Positions 59,703 through 64,000 of a stretch of 64,000 bases of DNA are shown in pieces (positions within the stretch are counted from its first letter, which is position 1; every line of letters begins with the position of its first letter). Source of the stretch: Candidatus Peribacteria bacterium (GTDB taxonomy: Bacteria; Patescibacteriota; Gracilibacteria; UBA1369; 2-02-FULL-48-14); the NCBI GenBank assembly GCA_943357175.1, contig CALRGE010000003.1:1-64000 (forward strand), given 5' to 3'. The position numbers and the translations under genes were made by a program. The notes under the pieces are model-generated. The model made no database searches, was not told the DNA's origin, and was given only the letters and a program-made list of their open reading frames with translations.

Positions 59703-62039
59703 GTGCAGAAACTAAACAAACTATTAAACATTACAAGTTCGGAATGGCCGAGAATAATTGTATCATGGACTGTAAATTTTCTACTTAGATTCGGTTTCAT
59801 TTTGGGTTGGACGATTATTGTAGCTGGATTCCTAAATAGAGTTGGAATTCAATTTTTGCCTGTTCTATTTTTAGGAAACGCTCTTTTAGCAATGATTGGT
59901 ACAATTATTTATAGAAATTTTATACATAAAATCAGAAAAGAGGTACTGATTTCATTTAGTGTCCTAATCGCTGCAGCACTAATTATCACTTCATTATTTT
60001 TTAGCAGAGATCATAGTTTAATATATCTAACAATTCTATTAATCACCGGATCTGTTATTTTATCTCAAGTATATATTATTGCATCCTTATTTTTTGAAGA
60101 ATTATTCACACCGCTAGAGAGTCAAAGAACATTCCCATTGATAGAGTCATCAGAAATATTCGGAACGATGGCAGGTGGTCTTGTATTAAGCATATATGCA
60201 ACAACAATGGCACCATATAAATTTATAGCTATGTGGGCAATTTCATTGATTCTAATTTTACCTGTTGTGCTCTTATTCAACAGTAAAACGATGGAAATAC
60301 CTAAACTTGAAAATGAAGAAGAAATATTAAAAAAAATAAAGAAAAAGAGCCTTGCCGAAAGTTTCATTCAAATAAAAAAAGTAAGTTTTTTGAAGGCACT
60401 AATGTGGATTGTATTTTTGAATTGGGCAATAATGAATATTGTTGAATTTCAATATACAAAGGCAATTGAACTAGATGTGCTTGCAATGGGTAGTGATTTC
60501 GAAACAAATTTAGTGCAAAAACTAGGAACCTTACATGTAATTTTCAGTGCCGGTACTCTATTTATTCAGTTAGTTTTGGCAAGTAGAATAATCAGCTCAT
60601 TGGGCATTGTTTCAAGTATGTTATTACATCCAATCGTAATCTTTCTAAATGGAATTATTATTTCACTCAGATATGGATTTTCAACAGCTGCAATTACAAA
60701 AGGTACATTTGAAATAACAAACTTAATTTTCTCAAATGCTTACAATTCATCTTATTACGCAGTACCACATAATATTAGAGAAGAAAGTAAAGAATTAATT
60801 CAAGGAATAATAAAGCCTATCGGCGCATTAGTTGCTACATTTTTCATTCTATTGATATCAAATATTTTTGATAGTCAGATGGCAACATTCATATTAAATA
60901 TGATTTTGATATTTTTAAGTATCACAATGGCAGTATTAATTTCAGATTTAAAAAAGAAATACACAGATATGTCAGAAGAAAATCTCGCCAATAATCATGA
61001 TGTAAACACAAGATTAAATGCAATTGAAATTTTGGGTCAAAATGGGCATGGAAAACTACCGATTACATTGGAGAAAATTTTAAAAAGAAAAACAGAAGCT
61101 GCCATTTTGAAAGAAAAAACACTTTACACAATTGGAAAAAGACAAGAAACAGAAAGTTTAAGTGTAGTACTAGATATGCTAGATGAGCCAGAAGACGAAA
61201 TTCGTATAGCTGCAATTTCTACAATAATGGAGTTTCACAGTTTGGAAAAAAAGATTTTTGAGCAATCTCTAACAAGATACTTTACAATCCAAAAATTAAA
61301 ATCAGCAATTGAAAAAGAAGAAAATGATTTCGTTAGAGAACTTTTAGTAAAGTCTCTATACGGTATTAGTCCAGACGAGTTAACATCCTTTCTAATTCAA
61401 TCTGTTGAAACGAATAAAAAGCATCAATCTGAATTTATAAAATTATTATCACTCTTTAAAGATGCAAACTTAATTCCATATCTTGAACCATACTTAACAG
61501 ACAAAGATATAAAATTAAGAAGCTCAGCCATAATTGCACTTTGGCAATTTAAAAAATTAAGACCGAAACTGAATCACATTTTAATCCAGATTTTAAATAG
61601 TCAAAAAACTGAAAGCGTTATATCTGGCATTGAAGCAGCAGGAATTACAAAAAATATAAGAGTCAAACAATTAATTTATAAAAATTTAAAAAGTGAAAAC
61701 ATACTAATTTTTGAAGCAACTATAATTGCCTTAGCAAGATTAGAACATGAATCAATTATTCCAGAAATAATTAAGCGTATAACAAACAAAAATCATGATT
61801 GGCATCTTAATAAAAGATACATATTTGAATCATTATCCAAAAAATTTAGTGAAAATTTAAAAAGCTCCATCAACCTATATGTGATTGAAAAAATTAATAA
61901 CATTTTATATAAAAATAAAAATGAAAGCATCGAAGTAATGGAAAAAGAAACCTTAACTGAATTGCTAAGTTTATACAGAGAAATAGATGCATATCATGAA
62001 TGCAATAAAATAGAAGAAGTACTAAAAAAAATTAAATAA
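59703..62039 (+). CDS. Multi-TM transporter (MFS / ATP:ADP-translocase-like) fused to C-terminal HEAT-like repeats
   Basis: ~420 aa of TM segments, then repeats such as LEPYLTDKDIKLRSSAIIALWQF. Confidence 0.65.
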   Translation: MQKLNKLLNITSSEWPRIIVSWTVNFLLRFGFILGWTIIVAGFLNRVGIQFLPVLFLGNALLAMIGTIIYRNFIHKIRKEVLISFSVLIAAALIITSLFFSRDHSLIYLTILLITGSVILSQVYIIASLFFEELFTPLESQRTFPLIESSEIFGTMAGGLVLSIYATTMAPYKFIAMWAISLILILPVVLLFNSKTMEIPKLENEEEILKKIKKKSLAESFIQIKKVSFLKALMWIVFLNWAIMNIVEFQYTKAIELDVLAMGSDFETNLVQKLGTLHVIFSAGTLFIQLVLASRIISSLGIVSSMLLHPIVIFLNGIIISLRYGFSTAAITKGTFEITNLIFSNAYNSSYYAVPHNIREESKELIQGIIKPIGALVATFFILLISNIFDSQMATFILNMILIFLSITMAVLISDLKKKYTDMSEENLANNHDVNTRLNAIEILGQNGHGKLPITLEKILKRKTEAAILKEKTLYTIGKRQETESLSVVLDMLDEPEDEIRIAAISTIMEFHSLEKKIFEQSLTRYFTIQKLKSAIEKEENDFVRELLVKSLYGISPDELTSFLIQSVETNKKHQSEFIKLLSLFKDANLIPYLEPYLTDKDIKLRSSAIIALWQFKKLRPKLNHILIQILNSQKTESVISGIEAAGITKNIRVKQLIYKNLKSENILIFEATIIALARLEHESIIPEIIKRITNKNHDWHLNKRYIFESLSKKFSENLKSSINLYVIEKINNILYKNKNESIEVMEKETLTELLSLYREIDAYHECNKIEEVLKKIK

Positions 62040-64000
62040 GAAAAGTTGGCAATATTATGGACTTATCAGAGTTTAATACTGATTTAATCAGATCTAAATC
62101 TCTCAAATTATATTTACCATAATATAAATCTTTCAAATCACCACCTAAAGCAATGAAGTTTTGAATTTGAAGGTAACCTCTAAAGTAAATTGCATCTTTT
62201 GTAAACACTCCAGATTGCGAAGTATCTTCCAATCCCCTTTTCACCTTGGAACATGTTCTAAATGCTTTTAATGGAGACATTCCCAGATCAAGACAATATT
62301 TTGCTGTTTGAGAGAAACTGTTATTCTCAGCAAATTTCACAATTAAAACTAACATTGCTGCTCTATAATTTTTATTCATGTCATGATTTAAAACATGTTC
62401 CTGATTCCAAATTGCCAAACCCTCTTGGGTTTCCAGGTAAAAACCAAAGCCTCTATTAAACATTCCAAAATTTTGTTTTTTTCCATTTTCAGCAGTAAGT
62501 ATATGAGTTTCAATTTCATGAGCAATAATCATTCTTAACCTATCTTCAGTAAAAGCAGAATGTTCTCGCACGAAAAGAGTACTTTCTTTCCCTGCGCTAC
62601 AATCTGCAATCATGTCTTTTTTCAATATAACTTGCCAATTTTTCAAATGATATTGTTGAAGGATTTCTGTCAATCTAGATACAATTTCATCATCTGTCAG
62701 GGTTTTACCAGTATCAGCAAAAGAATCTGGCATAGATTTAAGCTTTTGTTTTGCAGAATAAATAATTCCTTCGTCAGGTATGCCATAAAGTGCTGCACTC
62801 TTAGATGTAAAATTTTCAGTTGAAATACATTCAAGCATTTCAATTTTTTTATAAAATTCAGAAATTTTATTGATATATAATTTTCCAAGTGCAGAATCAT
62901 CACATTTATCTTCAATTTTTTTTAATTTTTCTTTTAAATGAAGCGGATCAAATTGAAGATCAGAATAAATAAACTGTGGATTATAATCATAATTATCTAA
63001 AAATTTCTCTCTTTCCTCTTCATAATTTCTTGGTCTTAGGTGATTAAGAAGCTTGGTTTGTCTATCAATAGATATAAGCGATTTATCTATTTCCAAATAA
63101 TTAGGTGAGTCATCTGCATCTAATGTTTTACTTATCTTTTCCAATCCAGTTAATTTTGCAATACCTGATCTACCTTTAGATGGATCAATTAAGAATCCTT
63201 GCAAATCACGCTTCCCAACAACTACTTCAAAAGGTTTCCCAGAAAGATCTTCAACTTGTGCAAGTGTTTGAATTCTTTGTTCTGCTAAGGAAAATTTAAT
63301 TTTAACATTTTTCAAACCAGCATCTAAACCTAAATCTTTGACTAAATCTCTATCAATTAAGGTTTTCTCTAAAAGTGGATTAATTGAAGCCCAAACAATC
63401 CTTTTTCCATCTTTATCAAGAATGGTAATTTTCTCTCTACTTCCAATAATTTCCTTACCACTAATTTTTTTTACTTCTTTTTCAACTTTATTACCAAACA
63501 TGTCCTGCGCAATTCTTACACCTTTCTCAGGGCTACCGACCTTAATTCCTTGAATTCTCTCCAATCGTTTTCTTAATGGTGCCAAATTCGCAATCTGCAC
63601 ACCTAATCCAGCCCTGGCATTGATTTCAAGCAATACAGGGCCAATATTTCTATCAATCGCTATATCAACAGCCATATAGCCTAAATTAGTTGCCATTTGT
63701 ACATTCGAAGAAATTCTTAATATTTGATCCCAATAAGGAATTTTTAATCCAGCAATTGGACCTGCACCCGGAACTTCATTTACAATCTTATTTTTATAAA
63801 CTGTATGAGTAGCAGTTCCATTTGATATATCAATACCAACACCAACTGCACCCAGATGTAAATTTGCCTTTCCATCAGATTCCTTTGTTGGCAGCCTAAG
63901 CATTGCCATTACAGGAATCAAATTATGAACAACCACTCTAATATCTGGTAGACCCTTATAAGCAAATTTTGAGATTCGATCATCACAAACAATTAACTGT
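62032..64000 (-). CDS. RimK-like ATP-grasp ligase fused to DUF1704/MATCAP-like metallopeptidase; 5' end beyond the window
   Basis: DIRVVVHNLIPVMAMLRLPTKESDGKANLHLGAVGVGID...VLLEINARAGLGVQIAN; HEIETH and TQEGLAIWNQ; frame is open to base 64000 upstream of the track's GTG. Confidence 0.85.
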   Translation of the reverse strand, partial: QLIVCDDRISKFAYKGLPDIRVVVHNLIPVMAMLRLPTKESDGKANLHLGAVGVGIDISNGTATHTVYKNKIVNEVPGAGPIAGLKIPYWDQILRISSNVQMATNLGYMAVDIAIDRNIGPVLLEINARAGLGVQIANLAPLRKRLERIQGIKVGSPEKGVRIAQDMFGNKVEKEVKKISGKEIIGSREKITILDKDGKRIVWASINPLLEKTLIDRDLVKDLGLDAGLKNVKIKFSLAEQRIQTLAQVEDLSGKPFEVVVGKRDLQGFLIDPSKGRSGIAKLTGLEKISKTLDADDSPNYLEIDKSLISIDRQTKLLNHLRPRNYEEEREKFLDNYDYNPQFIYSDLQFDPLHLKEKLKKIEDKCDDSALGKLYINKISEFYKKIEMLECISTENFTSKSAALYGIPDEGIIYSAKQKLKSMPDSFADTGKTLTDDEIVSRLTEILQQYHLKNWQVILKKDMIADCSAGKESTLFVREHSAFTEDRLRMIIAHEIETHILTAENGKKQNFGMFNRGFGFYLETQEGLAIWNQEHVLNHDMNKNYRAAMLVLIVKFAENNSFSQTAKYCLDLGMSPLKAFRTCSKVKRGLEDTSQSGVFTKDAIYFRGYLQIQNFIALGGDLKDLYYGKYNLRDLDLIKSVLNSDKSIILPTFLI

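Noticed and set aside
1-64000. Alternative genetic code (UGA as Gly/Trp), CRISPR array or rRNA
   Set aside because: Genes end cleanly at TGA as well as TAA/TAG, conserved proteins read correctly in code 11, and no regularly spaced repeats or rRNA-like tracts were seen

Overview
This is an AT-rich, gene-dense bacterial chromosomal window using the standard genetic code: several genes stop at TGA, for example the ATGA overlap of 53956..54459 with tsf. Small tightly packed genes, a T4SS-like pilin, Elp3 and reduced gene neighbourhoods suggest a CPR/Patescibacteria-type genome, possibly near Peregrinibacteria; that placement is inference only. Most of the window is housekeeping: purC/purE/purB, dcd, ileS, secG, rplI, ruvX, pgk, ribH/ribE, ssb, fmt, rbfA, lepB, gatB, recG, tyrS, rluD-type, rplU, pth, obgE, uvrC, der, rpsB, tsf, ribBA, ribD and murJ. 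There is one tRNA-Leu(CAA). I saw no rRNA, CRISPR array, transposase, prophage or reverse transcriptase.

The parts most worth a second look are: (1) an ORF at the left edge (387..1202) whose GC-rich 3' end has the codon signature of a diversity-generating retroelement (DGR) variable region; (2) a three-gene aminotransferase / glutamate-cysteine-ligase-like / M20 peptidase operon (4682..9245); (3) a fusion at the right edge of a RimK-like ATP-grasp ligase to a DUF1704/MATCAP-type metallopeptidase with HExxxH and QEGLA motifs (62032..>64000); (4) a Trm9/ALKBH8-like methyltransferase head-to-head with Elp3; (5) a stand-alone lipoprotein with a complete CuA-type copper motif; (6) a 1247-aa membrane protein of unknown function; (7) a transporter-HEAT fusion resembling nucleotide translocases. 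All family calls come from motif reading; no search was run.
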